NCBI RefSeq assembly: GCF_000021985.1
Contig: NC_011901.1
Location: 310,001 to 374,000 of the forward strand
Reading direction: 5' to 3'
DNA length: 64,000 nt
DNA from: Thioalkalivibrio sulfidiphilus HL-EbGr7
GTDB taxonomy: Bacteria; Pseudomonadota; Gammaproteobacteria; Ectothiorhodospirales; Ectothiorhodospiraceae
The translations under genes were made by a program, and so were the position numbers. Below, piece after piece: positions 45,333 to 53,022 of the stretch. The notes below the pieces were generated by a model that worked only from the letters and a program-made list of their open reading frames with translations, was not told the DNA's origin and searched no databases. Positions within the stretch are counted from its first letter, which is position 1; the number at the start of each line of letters is the position of its first letter.

Positions 45333-46304
45333 ATGAAAGCACTCAAACTGGCGCCGCTTGCGCTGGGGGTCGTTGTCGCGACCTCGATGAGCGTTGGGTT
45401 AGCGCAAGGGCTGTCTGTTCATCTGGAGAGGTCTGTTGTGGGGCCAGGCCCTGATTATTGGCCCAATCGAGAGAAGGCCATCCCCCATGTGTCAGGCGAC
45501 GAGGCGTTCAGCAACACCTATCAGTACTGGAAGGATGCAGAAGCTATCGCGGCTGCGCGCCAGGAAGGGCGCATGTCACATGAAATGAACTTCAAGGATT
45601 TCCGTTGGCTCGAGCGAAGCATGGAAGGCGAGGAGTTGGCGGAACGTGGCAGCGAGCTCTTCCACAGAAAAAATCAAAATGGTCAGTCATGCGCTTCCTG
45701 TCATGGTGACAATGGAGAAAAGATCTCCGATGCGCAAAGCAGGTTCCCAGCGTTTAACAAGCGTCTTGGCCGTGTAGTCACGATGCCGACCCAGATTGGG
45801 TCATGTGCTTCAGAGAGACTCGGTGAGAACTGGGTTGAAGACACCAAAGAGAACAGCTTGATAGGGATGTATGTCGCGACACTGGCCGATGGTGTACCTG
45901 TGAACATCGATGTGTCTGGAGGAGAAATGAAGGCCTCCTATGAGCGCGGGAGAGATCTGTTTTTCAAGCGCACTGGTCATTTCAACTTCGCCTGTGCCAG
46001 CTGTCACACGCCGCCTACTTCGGGTAGCTACCTTAGAATCCAGCGGCCCACCACATTCTTTGGGGATGCCGCACAGTACCCGGTCTACCACTTCCCGTAT
46101 TCGCTTCCCGGGGACGACCTTGAGTACATATTCACCCTCCAGCACCAGATCAAGTCGTGTCAGATCCTCTCCCGGATGTATCCCGGTGTCGAAGGCAGTG
46201 AGCCTATGACCGATATAGAGGTATTTCTGCAGGCGTCATCAAATGGTTTCCCGATCAGTGCGCCAGTCAACTTCTATAACCTGGATGCAGGTTACATGGA
46301 GTGA
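45333..46304 (+). CDS. soxA: SoxA-type diheme cytochrome c (L-cysteine S-thiosulfotransferase subunit)
   Basis: The 323-residue precursor has a signal peptide (cleavage near LAQG, about residue 25). It carries two heme motifs, CASCH at 120-124 and CASCH at 221-225. Cys158 (QIGSC) fits the axial heme ligand region, and Cys276 in IKSCQ fits the position of the SoxA active-site cysteine that is modified as persulfide. With SoxX it would link thiosulfate to a carrier cysteine in the periplasm. No soxYZ or soxB is nearby. The C-terminal region after Cys276 differs from textbook SoxA. AGGAGG precedes the ATG. It is first in a unit with soxX and a porin under a sigma-54 promoter. Confidence 0.85.
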   Translation: MKALKLAPLALGVVVATSMSVGLAQGLSVHLERSVVGPGPDYWPNREKAIPHVSGDEAFSNTYQYWKDAEAIAAARQEGRMSHEMNFKDFRWLERSMEGEELAERGSELFHRKNQNGQSCASCHGDNGEKISDAQSRFPAFNKRLGRVVTMPTQIGSCASERLGENWVEDTKENSLIGMYVATLADGVPVNIDVSGGEMKASYERGRDLFFKRTGHFNFACASCHTPPTSGSYLRIQRPTTFFGDAAQYPVYHFPYSLPGDDLEYIFTLQHQIKSCQILSRMYPGVEGSEPMTDIEVFLQASSNGFPISAPVNFYNLDAGYME

Positions 46305-46353
46305 GTCGACTTGCTAGACCAGCTTGCGATAACGATTCTTTGAGGAGTCAGAG

Positions 46354-46863
46354 ATGTTGAATCTGAATGGAAAGACACTTCTGAGAAGTGCTTTGTTTGC
46401 GGTGGCATGCTCGACGGCCCTGATGGGTGGTCCGGTAATGTCCCAGGACCAAGTCCCGCAGTGGGTGCCGGGCGAACCCTATCCAAGAGAGGGGCTGCGT
46501 GCATACGCCTGTCATGACTATAACTTGCCGTGCGGGAAAATGGGATCGCCAGAAATCGAGCAGGTGAAGTACACGGGCCCGCGCGATGGTGACGCCGAGA
46601 AGGGGGAAAGGATTGCATTGAACGTCAGGTGGGGTAACTGCCTGGCTTGTCACTCACTGCCTAAAGGACACGAAGGCGGAACAATCGGACCCAATCTCTC
46701 GAATTACGGAGCACGGGGGTTGCCCTTCGAATACACGTTTCAACGCATCTGGGACGGCAGGGTTTACAGTCCAAACGCTCATATGCCGGTGTATGGACCA
46801 AATGGGGTCCTCAGTGTTGAAGACATCCTGGATGTAATCGCATTTATCGAGTCAGGAAAGTGA
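46354..46863 (+). CDS. soxX: SoxX-type monoheme cytochrome c
   Basis: The 169-residue protein has a signal peptide, a single CLACH (96-100), and the SoxX signatures GGTIGPNLSNYG, YTFQRIWDGRVYSPNAHMP (Met144 as probable sixth heme ligand) and GVLSVEDILDVIAFIE. It forms the SoxXA complex with SoxA and passes electrons from the thiosulfate-linked oxidation. An additional N-terminal stretch with two Cys (YACHDYNLPCGK) is not common in SoxX and could bind a partner. It follows soxA by 49 bases, with GAGGAG before its start. Confidence 0.88.
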   Translation: MLNLNGKTLLRSALFAVACSTALMGGPVMSQDQVPQWVPGEPYPREGLRAYACHDYNLPCGKMGSPEIEQVKYTGPRDGDAEKGERIALNVRWGNCLACHSLPKGHEGGTIGPNLSNYGARGLPFEYTFQRIWDGRVYSPNAHMPVYGPNGVLSVEDILDVIAFIESGK

Positions 46864-46896
46864 TGCAAGTAATCACCATCTAAGGGGATTTAAACA

Positions 46897-48051
46897 ATGA
46901 CTATTAAAATGAATAAATTCGCGTGTAGCGCCTTGGTTATGGCAATGGCGGCAGCCGGCATCATGAGTCCTTCGGCAGCCTCTGCTGCGCAGGATAAGTA
47001 CACCTCTTTCCCGATGGCCTATGGGCGTGAAAGCGCAGCATCAGAAGATCTCACCATGATCATGGGACTGGAAATGCAGCCTGCATTTACCCATCTCGAT
47101 AGAAATGGCGCGGCACCTAACGATGTGGACAAAAGCGAATTCAGTTTTCAGCGTCTTCGGTGGTTCATGAGAGGCAGTGTCACCGAAGACGTTGACTACT
47201 TGTTCGTAACGGAGTGGGCCAGGAACGCCGCAACAAATTCGTCCGATGGCGGGGCGCGTGCATTCAGGGCCAGGGCGACATTCCGTGATGTGGCGGATAC
47301 CACCAATGTCGCTGTCGGATCCATCATCGTTCCCTTCGGACACGCATTTTACGTGCCGGCTGGAACTGCGCCCTGGGTCAACTATACCCGCATGACATCA
47401 ACGCTCTATGGGTGCGGGTCGATTGGCTGTACGCCTGACCAGGGTGAGGTGATCACCAACATCTGGAAGACTGGTGTGATGGTGTTCGATCAGATCAGTT
47501 TCTCTGAAGACAGCAGTCTGACCTACACGGCGGGTGTGTATAACAGCTCTGGAACACGTTTCCAGGATGATGGCACCCAGAAGGACTTCAACGGTTCACT
47601 CGAATATCACAATGGCAATGTCTTTGCGCACTATGGTCTGAGACTTGGAAGTCAGCAGGTCGTGGGCGATGAAATGGATCGTGAACGGCATGCGATTGTG
47701 TTGAGGTACAACAATTACCTCACCGCACCCTGGTGGCTCTGGGGTGAGTATATGTGGGGTAAGGATGAAGTGGCGGGTGCGGATGATGTCAAGGCGGAAG
47801 GCTTTGAACTGTCTGCCGGTTATAAATTTACTCCGAAATGGGAGGGTGTCATTCGCTACTCCGAGTTCGATCCAAACAAAGATGTCAACAACAACAAGTT
47901 CCAGGAAATCAGTCTGGGCCTGACTTACCGCATGCAGCGGGGAATCCGCTGGCAGTTCCAGGTTGATTTCAATGAAAACGAGAGCAAGACCATCGAAGAC
48001 ACGGTGTATACCGCTCGCCTGACGGTGCCGCTTGCAAAGAAGCTGATGTAA
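46897..48051 (+). CDS. Outer-membrane porin, OprO/OprP-like
   Basis: The 384-residue protein has a signal peptide (cleaved after ASA, about residue 30) and repetitive amphipathic strands that end near the C-terminus (LGLTYRMQRGIRWQFQVDF, YTARLTVPL). Blocks such as FQRLRWFMRGSVTEDVDYLF and EWARNAATNSSD fit phosphate-selective or related oxyanion porins of the OprO/OprP type. The final residue is Met rather than Phe. It is third in the soxA-soxX unit, and a terminator follows at 48147-48178. Oxyanion entry together with a SoxXA module and an oxyanion-binding sensor makes a coherent set; substrate specificity is inferred. Confidence 0.8.
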   Translation: MTIKMNKFACSALVMAMAAAGIMSPSAASAAQDKYTSFPMAYGRESAASEDLTMIMGLEMQPAFTHLDRNGAAPNDVDKSEFSFQRLRWFMRGSVTEDVDYLFVTEWARNAATNSSDGGARAFRARATFRDVADTTNVAVGSIIVPFGHAFYVPAGTAPWVNYTRMTSTLYGCGSIGCTPDQGEVITNIWKTGVMVFDQISFSEDSSLTYTAGVYNSSGTRFQDDGTQKDFNGSLEYHNGNVFAHYGLRLGSQQVVGDEMDRERHAIVLRYNNYLTAPWWLWGEYMWGKDEVAGADDVKAEGFELSAGYKFTPKWEGVIRYSEFDPNKDVNNNKFQEISLGLTYRMQRGIRWQFQVDFNENESKTIEDTVYTARLTVPLAKKLM

Positions 48052-48062
48052 ATGACGTTGTT

Positions 48063-48088
48063 CATGCAGGTTCTGCAGGACCTGCATG
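48063..48088. other. Hairpin after the porin gene
   Basis: CATGCAGGT-TCTGCAGG-ACCTGCATG has perfect nine-base arms 11 bases after the porin stop. It may protect the message's 3' end. No T-run is present. Confidence 0.6.
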
Positions 48089-48146
48089 CGTACGTGGGAA
48101 ATGGATTTCTGCCGAAACCTCCTAGGCTATGGATACTGCCAATATT

Positions 48147-48178
48147 CCTGCCGGGCACTCCCGCCCGGCAGGTCTTTT
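48147..48178 (+). terminator. Rho-independent terminator of the soxAX-porin unit
   Basis: CCTGCCGGGC-ACTCCC-GCCCGGCAGG is a perfect ten-base stem followed by TCTTTT. It separates the sox/porin unit from the next gene, about 100 bases past the porin stop. Confidence 0.85.
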
Positions 48179-48216
48179 CACGAAAGACAGTCTGACAATG
48201 CGAGGGTTAGTGGACC

Positions 48217-48771
48217 ATGGCACACGTGACTGTTTTCATGTCACCGGTCATTCTGATTGTTACTCTGCTGGTCTGGAGCAGCGTAGCCCGTGCGGCCGGT
48301 GGTCTCGATCCCTACGAACACTTCTTCCAGACCACCTTCGGCGACTTCCAGGAAGAACTGGAGCTGACCCGCGAGGAGGACAAGCAGGCCCTGCTGATCT
48401 TCTTCGAGATGGACGAGTGCCCCTTCTGCCACCGCATGAAGCAGAACGTGCTCAACCAGCCCGAGGTGCAGGCCTTCTACCGCGAGCATTTCCGTATTCT
48501 GAGCGTGGACGTGAACGGCGACGTGGAGGTCACCAATTTCCAGGGTGAGACCGTGCGCCAGGCCGACTTCGCCTTCCGCGAGAACCGGGTGCGCGCCACC
48601 CCGGTGTTCCAGTTCTACGACCCCGAGGGCAATCCCATCGCCCGCTTCACCGGCGCCACCTCGGGCGTGGAGGAATTCCTGTGGCTGGGCGAGTTCGTCG
48701 CCGAGGGCCACTACAAGGACAACAACTTCAACCGCTTCAAGCGCGAGCGACAGGCCCAGTCACGGCAATGA
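48217..48771 (+). CDS. Periplasmic thioredoxin-fold protein (SoxW-like)
   Basis: The 184-residue protein has a signal peptide (about residues 1-26, cleavage near ARA-AGG) and a thioredoxin fold with CPFC (Cys68, Cys71) in LIFFEMDECPFCHRMK. A cis-Pro block RATPVFQFYDPEG and GATSGVEEFLWLGEFV follow. This resembles SoxW/DsbE-like thiol reductants next to sox genes, though it has its own promoter region after the terminator. Its stop overlaps the start of the TolC gene (ATGA). The composition returns to GC-rich here, unlike the upstream block. Confidence 0.82.
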   Translation: MAHVTVFMSPVILIVTLLVWSSVARAAGGLDPYEHFFQTTFGDFQEELELTREEDKQALLIFFEMDECPFCHRMKQNVLNQPEVQAFYREHFRILSVDVNGDVEVTNFQGETVRQADFAFRENRVRATPVFQFYDPEGNPIARFTGATSGVEEFLWLGEFVAEGHYKDNNFNRFKRERQAQSRQ

Positions 48772-50099
48772 TGCGATCAGGGAGGAACGCCGGGCGTGCG
48801 TGGGGGCGCGCGCTCGTGGGCACAGTGCTGTGCCTGGCCACTGGCGCCATGGCCGAGACCCGTCTGCCATCGCCACTCACCTTGAGCGACGCGCTCGTCT
48901 TCGCCGATGACGAACACCCCGCCGTGGCCCAGGGCCGTGCCGGCGTGCTGCGCGGCGAGGCCGAGCGCCTGGCCGTCGAGAGCGCCAATGATCTCGCCGT
49001 GGGCATCCGTCTCAATGCCCGCTGGGTGGACCCCAATGAACGGGCCCCGGACCAGGGCAACAACGACTCCCAGGCCATCCTGCGCCTTTCCAAGCCCCTC
49101 TATGATTTCGGTCGCAGCAGCAACGCCCGGGCGGCCGCCGAGACCGCCCTGCGCGGCCAGCAGGAGCAGCACCTGAGCCTGGTGGCCCGCCAGCGCATGG
49201 AGATCATGCGCCGCTACTTCGACGTGCTGATGGCGGACCTGGCCTACATGAGAGACAACGAGGACATGGCGGTAGCGTACGTGGAACTAGACAAGGCGAG
49301 GTCTAGTAACGAACTGGGGATGCTTTCAGATATCAAGCTATTGGAACTCGACACTCATTATCAGGGAACGCTGCAGCGCCGCCAGTTCTCATTGCAGGCA
49401 ACTCGCAGCACCCGCAACCGCCTGGCCCTGGCCTTGAACCGCCCGGACCAGGTGCCCTCGGACCTGATCAATCCCGCCCTGCCCGGCAACGACCGGGCGC
49501 TGCCCGAGATCGAGGAGCTCTACGCCCTGGCCGAGGTCGGCAACCGCCGCCTGGCCAGCCTGCGCCTGGAGGCCGAGGCCGCCAGCCAGCGCATCGCCGC
49601 GCGGCGCGCCGACCGTCGCCCCGTGCTCAGTCTGGAGGCCGAGGCCGCCCACTACGAGCGGGTGCTGGGTGGGCGCGATGATTTTGCCGCCGGGCTGGTG
49701 CTGGACATCCCGCTCTACAGCGGCGGACGCGTGGATGCGGGCGTGGCCCGGGAGCAGGCCAACCTCTACGATGTCCAGGCGCGCCTGCGCCAGCACGAAC
49801 TGGACCTGCGCCAGGCGGTGCTCGAGACCTGGCTGGAGATCCAGCGCCTGCGCACCCAGCGTGACCATGCCCGCGCCACCGCCGACTACCGCGACCTGTA
49901 CCTGGACCGCAGCCGCGCCCTCTACGAACTGGAGGTGGCCACGGACCTGGGGGATGCCATGACCCAGCAGTCCGCAGCCATGCTGTTCACGGCGCAGACG
50001 GAATTCGAACTGGCGCTGGCCTGGGAGCGGCTCGCCCTGCTCACCGGCCAACCGGACTTCAGCGCCGTGCACGCCAGCCACGCACAGGGCACGCCCTGA
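48768..50099 (+). CDS. TolC-family outer-membrane channel protein
   Basis: The 443-residue protein has a signal peptide and the two-repeat coiled-coil structure of TolC: LTLSDALVFADDEHPAVAQG, LSKPLYDFGRSSNARAAAETAL, then the second repeat LSLEAEAAHYERVLGG, LVLDIPLYSGGRVDAG and the C-terminal YELEVATDLGDAMTQQS. It should form the outer-membrane part of a tripartite exporter or secretion system. Between about 49262 and 49375 codons are A/T-rich and rare for this gene (CTA, AGG, TCT, AGT, TCA), as though a short piece came from elsewhere. It is translationally coupled at both ends, to the thioredoxin and to the HlyD-type gene. Confidence 0.9.
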   Translation: MMRSGRNAGRAWGRALVGTVLCLATGAMAETRLPSPLTLSDALVFADDEHPAVAQGRAGVLRGEAERLAVESANDLAVGIRLNARWVDPNERAPDQGNNDSQAILRLSKPLYDFGRSSNARAAAETALRGQQEQHLSLVARQRMEIMRRYFDVLMADLAYMRDNEDMAVAYVELDKARSSNELGMLSDIKLLELDTHYQGTLQRRQFSLQATRSTRNRLALALNRPDQVPSDLINPALPGNDRALPEIEELYALAEVGNRRLASLRLEAEAASQRIAARRADRRPVLSLEAEAAHYERVLGGRDDFAAGLVLDIPLYSGGRVDAGVAREQANLYDVQARLRQHELDLRQAVLETWLEIQRLRTQRDHARATADYRDLYLDRSRALYELEVATDLGDAMTQQSAAMLFTAQTEFELALAWERLALLTGQPDFSAVHASHAQGTP

Positions 50100-50914
50100 T
50101 GAACCAGAACCGGGAGTTGCCACCCATGTCCAGCCCATCCAAAACTCGGCGCCTCGCCGCCCTGCTGTCCGCCCTGGCCCTGTCGCTGACCCTGGCCGCG
50201 CCCGTGGCGCTGGCCGAGGAGATACCCGCCCGCCTGGACTGGGCCGAGCGCCTGGAGTTGGGCACGCCGGTCTCCGGCATGGTCACCCGGGTCAACGCCG
50301 AGCCGGGGCAGCGGGTCAAGCGCGGCGACGTGCTGGTGCAGCTGGACGATCGCGGCCTGCGCGCCTCCGTGGAGGAGGCCGAGGCCCAGGTCAAGCGCCT
50401 GGAGCTGGCCCGCGACGAGGCGAAGCTCGAATACGAGCGCCAGCAGGAGATGTTCGACCGCACCCTCATCTCCCAGCGCGACCTGAGCCTGGCGCAGATC
50501 GGTTTCGCCATGGCGGATGCAGAGTTCGTGGCCGCCAAGGCGCGGCTCACCCGCGCGCGCCTGGACCTGGAATACAGCCGCGTGCGCGCCCCCTTCGACG
50601 GCCTGGTGCTCGCCCGCCACGTGCGCGTCGGGCAGGCGGTGAACAACGAACTGCAGGTCACGCCGCTGGTTACCCTGGTGAGCAGCGAGCCCATGCTCGC
50701 CCGCGGCAGCGTCGCCGAGGCACGCCTGGCGCGCCTGCGCGAGGGGCAGAACGTGGCGGTGCAGGTGGGCGATCAGCGTTACGAAGGGCGCCTGCGTGCC
50801 CTGGGACTGGAGCCCACCGAGGCAGGCTTCCCGGTGACGGTGCAGTTCAGCGCCCCGACCGAGCACGGCCTGCGCGCCGGCCTCGCGGCCACCCTGCAGA
50901 CCGGCAATGACTGA
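50099..50914 (+). CDS. Periplasmic adaptor protein (HlyD/RND type)
   Basis: The 271-residue protein has a signal peptide (about 1-38), a barrel-sandwich start (LELGTPVSGMVTRVNAEPGQ), the lipoyl-like VKRGDVLVQLDDRGLRASVE, a coiled coil, and RVRAPFDGLVLARHVRVGQ with a short beta-barrel end (NVAVQVGDQRYEGRL). It lacks the membrane-proximal domain of longer adaptors. ATG 50099 overlaps the TolC stop (TGATG); ATG 50126 is an alternative. The unit thioredoxin-TolC-adaptor has no inner-membrane pump next to it, so the cognate transporter must be elsewhere. Confidence 0.85.
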   Translation: MNQNRELPPMSSPSKTRRLAALLSALALSLTLAAPVALAEEIPARLDWAERLELGTPVSGMVTRVNAEPGQRVKRGDVLVQLDDRGLRASVEEAEAQVKRLELARDEAKLEYERQQEMFDRTLISQRDLSLAQIGFAMADAEFVAAKARLTRARLDLEYSRVRAPFDGLVLARHVRVGQAVNNELQVTPLVTLVSSEPMLARGSVAEARLARLREGQNVAVQVGDQRYEGRLRALGLEPTEAGFPVTVQFSAPTEHGLRAGLAATLQTGND

Positions 50915-50928
50915 GTAGGCGTACGATC

Positions 50929-51744
50929 TCAGCGTTGGCAGGCCGGGCAGTAGTAGGTGGAGCGGTTGCCCTGCACGATCTGCTTGACCGGCGTTTCGCA
51001 GGCCATGCAGGCGAGCCCGGTGCGTCCGTAGACCCGCAGGTGCTGCTGGAAGTAGCCGTGGCTGCCGTCCTCGCGCACGAAGTCCCGCAGGGTGGTGCCG
51101 CCCTGGGCGATGGCCTCGCCGAGTACCTGGCGGATGGTCTCCACCAGTCTCGCGCATTCCGCCCGGGTGAGCCGACCGGCGGCGCGTCCGGGCCGGATGC
51201 CGGCCAGGAACAGGGCCTCCGAGGCGTAGATGTTGCCCACGCCCACCACCACGTGGCTGTTCATGATGTGCTGCTTGATGGCCACGCGGCGCTTGCGGGT
51301 GCTGCGGAAGAGATAGTCCGCGTCGAAATCCTTGCCCAGGGGTTCCGGCCCCAGTTCGGCGAGCAGGGGATGCGCGTGGGCTGGCCCCTCGATCCAGAGC
51401 ACGGCGCCGAAGCGGCGCGGGTCGTGCAGGCGCAGGCAGCGGCCGGAGTCCAGGCAGAGGTCGATGTGGTCGTGCTTGCGCAGGGGCGCGTCGGGGGTGA
51501 CCACCCGCAGGCTGCCGGACATGCCGAGGTGCAGCAGCAGCAGGCCCGTATCCACTTCGATCAGCAGGTATTTTGCCCGGCGCAGCACGCGACCGAGGGT
51601 GTGGCCCGTGAGGCGCTCGGCGAGGTCCCCGGGCACCGGCCAGCGCAGGCGTGGTTCGCGCACGATGACCGAGGTGACCCGCCGTCCCGTGACGTGGCGT
51701 TCGATCCCCCGCCGGGTGGTCTCCACCTCGGGCAATTCAGGCAT
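50929..51744 (-). CDS. mutM: Formamidopyrimidine-DNA glycosylase
   Basis: The 271-residue repair enzyme removes oxidised purines such as 8-oxoguanine and nicks the abasic site. After Met, Pro2 and Glu3 (PELPEVE) are the catalytic residues. Other blocks are HLGMSGSLRV, HDPRRFGAVLW, VVVGVGNIYASEALF, and the zinc finger CMAC-x16-CPAC at the C-terminus. Start at 51744; upstream in-frame codons lie in the neighbour gene. It overlaps the chorismatase stop by eight bases, so mutM is the second gene of a coupled pair. This pairing with a chorismatase is not standard for mutM. Confidence 0.95.
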   Translation of the reverse strand: MPELPEVETTRRGIERHVTGRRVTSVIVREPRLRWPVPGDLAERLTGHTLGRVLRRAKYLLIEVDTGLLLLHLGMSGSLRVVTPDAPLRKHDHIDLCLDSGRCLRLHDPRRFGAVLWIEGPAHAHPLLAELGPEPLGKDFDADYLFRSTRKRRVAIKQHIMNSHVVVGVGNIYASEALFLAGIRPGRAAGRLTRAECARLVETIRQVLGEAIAQGGTTLRDFVREDGSHGYFQQHLRVYGRTGLACMACETPVKQIVQGNRSTYYCPACQR

Positions 51745-52711
51745 ACAGCCCCTCGATCTCCACCAGCAGTTCCTTGCGGCAGACATCGCCGTGCAGGAAC
51801 AGTACCGCCGGGTGGTCACCGATGCGCGCCGTGAGCCGCGCCCGGATGGCGGGCAGATCCGCCTCGCGCTTCACGTAGACCTTGAGCAGGGACAGATCGC
51901 CGGGTCCATGGAGGGCGAGGCCGTGGTCATTGCGTACCTTGTCGATCAGGGCGCCCAGGTTGTTGATGATCTCGTCCATCTGGGCGGCGGGTTTGCCCGC
52001 GTGCAGGGAGGCATGTCCCACGATGCTGGCGGTGCCGGAGATGTAGAGCTGGGTGCGCGCGGGCCAGGGCTTGAGGGTGGCCCGGGCAAAGGTGGGGCTC
52101 TTGGGGCCGTAGTCCGGCGGATAGTGGTAGGCGCTCACCTGGCGCGGGTTCTCGATCTGGATGCCCGGTTCCCGGGCCGCCAGCAGGTAGACCAGGAAGC
52201 CCGGTGTGGCGGTGCCGATGGCGGTGGCGGCAGGCAGGGCGCTGCCGTCGATCTGAAGGGCCTCCAGGGCCTGCTGTCGGCCTGCGCAGAAGGCCTGGTA
52301 GCGGTCCAGGGTCGGGTCGACGGCAGGCTCCAGCAGGCGGTCGAAGAAGTTCCAGATGCGCAGCAGGGCCGGGTAGCCCATGGCGGTGTGAAAGCGCAGC
52401 AGGCGCAGATAGGCCTGCTCCGCAGCCTGCTGCATGTCCTGGCTGTCGGCGATGAACACTCGGGCGAACAGCAGGTCCTCGCTGCGGGCGAAGCCGATGC
52501 CGTCCTGCTCGCCCCGGGTGACGGCCTGCGGCGTGCGCAGCAGTTCGCTGGCCTGCTCCGTGCCGAACGGCGGCAGGCCCACCGTCACGCGAGACGGGTC
52601 CTCCGGATCGATGCCGGTCTCCCGGCCATAGTCCACACGCGCCAGCAACGCGCCTTCGGCGACGGCGTCACGGGAAGGAACGAGTTGGGCCTTGAGGGGT
52701 GGCTGGGACAT
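51737..52711 (-). CDS. Chorismatase, FkbO/Hyg5/XanB2 type
   Basis: The 324-residue enzyme matches the FkbO/Hyg5 family, which cleaves chorismate to pyruvate and a cyclohexadiene carboxylate or hydroxybenzoate. Blocks are RVTVGLPPFGTEQASELLRT, FARVFIADSQDM, RIWNFFDRL, FLVYLLAARE, FARATLKPWP and YISGTASIVGHASLHAG. XanB2-type members make 3- and 4-hydroxybenzoate for aryl-polyene pigments (xanthomonadin) and ubiquinone. Yellow aryl polyenes (natronochromes) are known from Thioalkalivibrio, so a similar role is plausible if that placement is right. It starts at 52711 and overlaps mutM by eight bases. No other pigment gene is seen nearby. Confidence 0.85.
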   Translation of the reverse strand: MSQPPLKAQLVPSRDAVAEGALLARVDYGRETGIDPEDPSRVTVGLPPFGTEQASELLRTPQAVTRGEQDGIGFARSEDLLFARVFIADSQDMQQAAEQAYLRLLRFHTAMGYPALLRIWNFFDRLLEPAVDPTLDRYQAFCAGRQQALEALQIDGSALPAATAIGTATPGFLVYLLAAREPGIQIENPRQVSAYHYPPDYGPKSPTFARATLKPWPARTQLYISGTASIVGHASLHAGKPAAQMDEIINNLGALIDKVRNDHGLALHGPGDLSLLKVYVKREADLPAIRARLTARIGDHPAVLFLHGDVCRKELLVEIEGLYA

Positions 52712-52841
52712 GGGAAACGGGATGCACGAACAGGACTGCCCATGATACCAGAGCGGGCCGGGGCGCTGCGCTGAGAAGGCTGGAATCCCAGCGTCACTCC
52801 CGCTGACGCGGATGTTCAGGGTTTTCACATCAAATGCCTTT

Positions 52842-52938
52842 CCCCGCGCCTCTGCGCCTCCGCGAGAGAAACGGTTTTTTTCAGGAGAAAACACCAAAGG
52901 CAGGATTCTCTCGCGGAGGCGCAGGGACGCGGAGGAAA
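52842..52938. repeat. Octamer-arm element in outward orientation
   Basis: CCCCGCGCCTCTGCGCCTCC, then GCGAGAG, comes first, and CTCTCGCGGAGGCGCAGGGA, then CGCGGAGG, comes second. The CTCTC/GAGAG ends face each other inside the element, the reverse of block 1. The arms still pair. It sits between the divergent chorismatase and hyuA-like genes. Confidence 0.8.
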
Positions 52939-53022
52939 AGACTTGAGAGTGCCTGCTTAAAGCCTTGGCGAGCGAAACGCTTTGCAGATTCCCTGGCCCG
53001 GGGCCGGGTTAAACTACGGCCT

